From Leguminivora glycinivorella (lineage: Eukaryota; Arthropoda; Insecta; Lepidoptera; Tortricidae), in assembly GCF_023078275.1 (NCBI RefSeq), contig NC_062988.1, positions 1,195,501 through 1,259,500 of the forward strand: DNA of 64,000 nt. The letters are read 5' to 3'. This document shows positions 63,907 to 64,000 of this stretch, piece after piece. The notes beneath the pieces are model-generated. The model saw only the letters and a list, made by a program, of their open reading frames with translations. It had not been told where the DNA came from and did not search any database. The position numbers and the translations under genes are program-made. Each line of letters starts with the position of its first letter. Within the stretch, counting starts at the first letter, position 1.

Positions 63907-64000
63907 GTTTTCAAAAAATGGCAGACAGCGAAGACATCCCAATTCCATTTTCGCAATATGCACAAGAGTTTGAGCTACCACAAGAATTTGACGATAGCGA
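63907..64000 (+). CDS. First coding exon of a spliced gene, runs off the window
   Basis: The acceptor CGTTTTGTCTTAG opens the exon at 63907. ATG at 63918 has a favourable AAAAAATGG context, and 27 codons are visible (MADSEDIPIPFSQYAQEFEL, then PQEFDDS). The stretch is acidic with Pro/Phe spacing. No domain can be named from so little. The frame is open to the window edge. It follows the polymerase on the same strand about 730 bp away and has the same leader-intron style as the gene before the polymerase. Confidence 0.5.

Overview
The window looks like a lepidopteran (moth or butterfly) nuclear genome segment. It is AT-rich, has no bacterial-style operons, and is crowded with short interspersed families of a kind I know from moth genomes: tRNA-derived SINEs, RTE and CR1/Jockey-group LINE remnants, hairpin MITEs and short Helitron-like elements ending in CTAG. 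All family names come from pattern recognition, not from a database search.

From 1 to about 56 kb I find no convincing host protein-coding gene. This part is a mosaic of transposable elements, many nested. The main coding remnants are a nearly full-length but frameshifted RTE-type LINE (about 5.15-8.55 kb), a 5'-truncated LINE with reverse transcriptase (43.53-46.18 kb) and three C-terminal pieces of a LINE with a (GAT)n tail (14.1-14.8, 23.9-24.3 and 29.35-29.85 kb). A short Penelope-like C-terminal piece lies at 10.18-10.44 kb. Several insertions can be proved from the sequence: a 231-bp element interrupts LINE coding sequence with a 7-bp target duplication (14393-14623), a 102-bp retroposed fragment has a 13-bp duplication (42485-42586), and the 43.5-kb LINE sits inside a 121-bp tandem array. 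A pyrimidine tract followed by CAG|GTAAGT at 31.5 kb resembles a recursive splice site, so part of this region could be a long intron of a plus-strand gene.

From about 56 kb to the right edge the character changes. Dispersed repeats become scarce and plus-strand genes appear. Three predicted exons (58083-59064) encode a Ser/Lys-rich protein built from exons of the same phase. A family B, protein-primed-type DNA polymerase follows (59649-63190). It has an N-terminal U1-like zinc finger, Exo I-III, a Cys/His knuckle and Pol A/B/C motifs, and is broken by three reading-frame shifts. After it comes the first coding exon of another spliced gene, which runs off the window (ATG at 63918). The polymerase is of the kind carried by Polinton/Maverick-like elements, adintovirus-like or bidnavirus-like endogenous sequences and linear plasmids. 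No capsid, integrase or ATPase is visible in the window, so whether the neighbours belong to the same element cannot be decided here. This right-hand block is the best candidate for an undescribed system.
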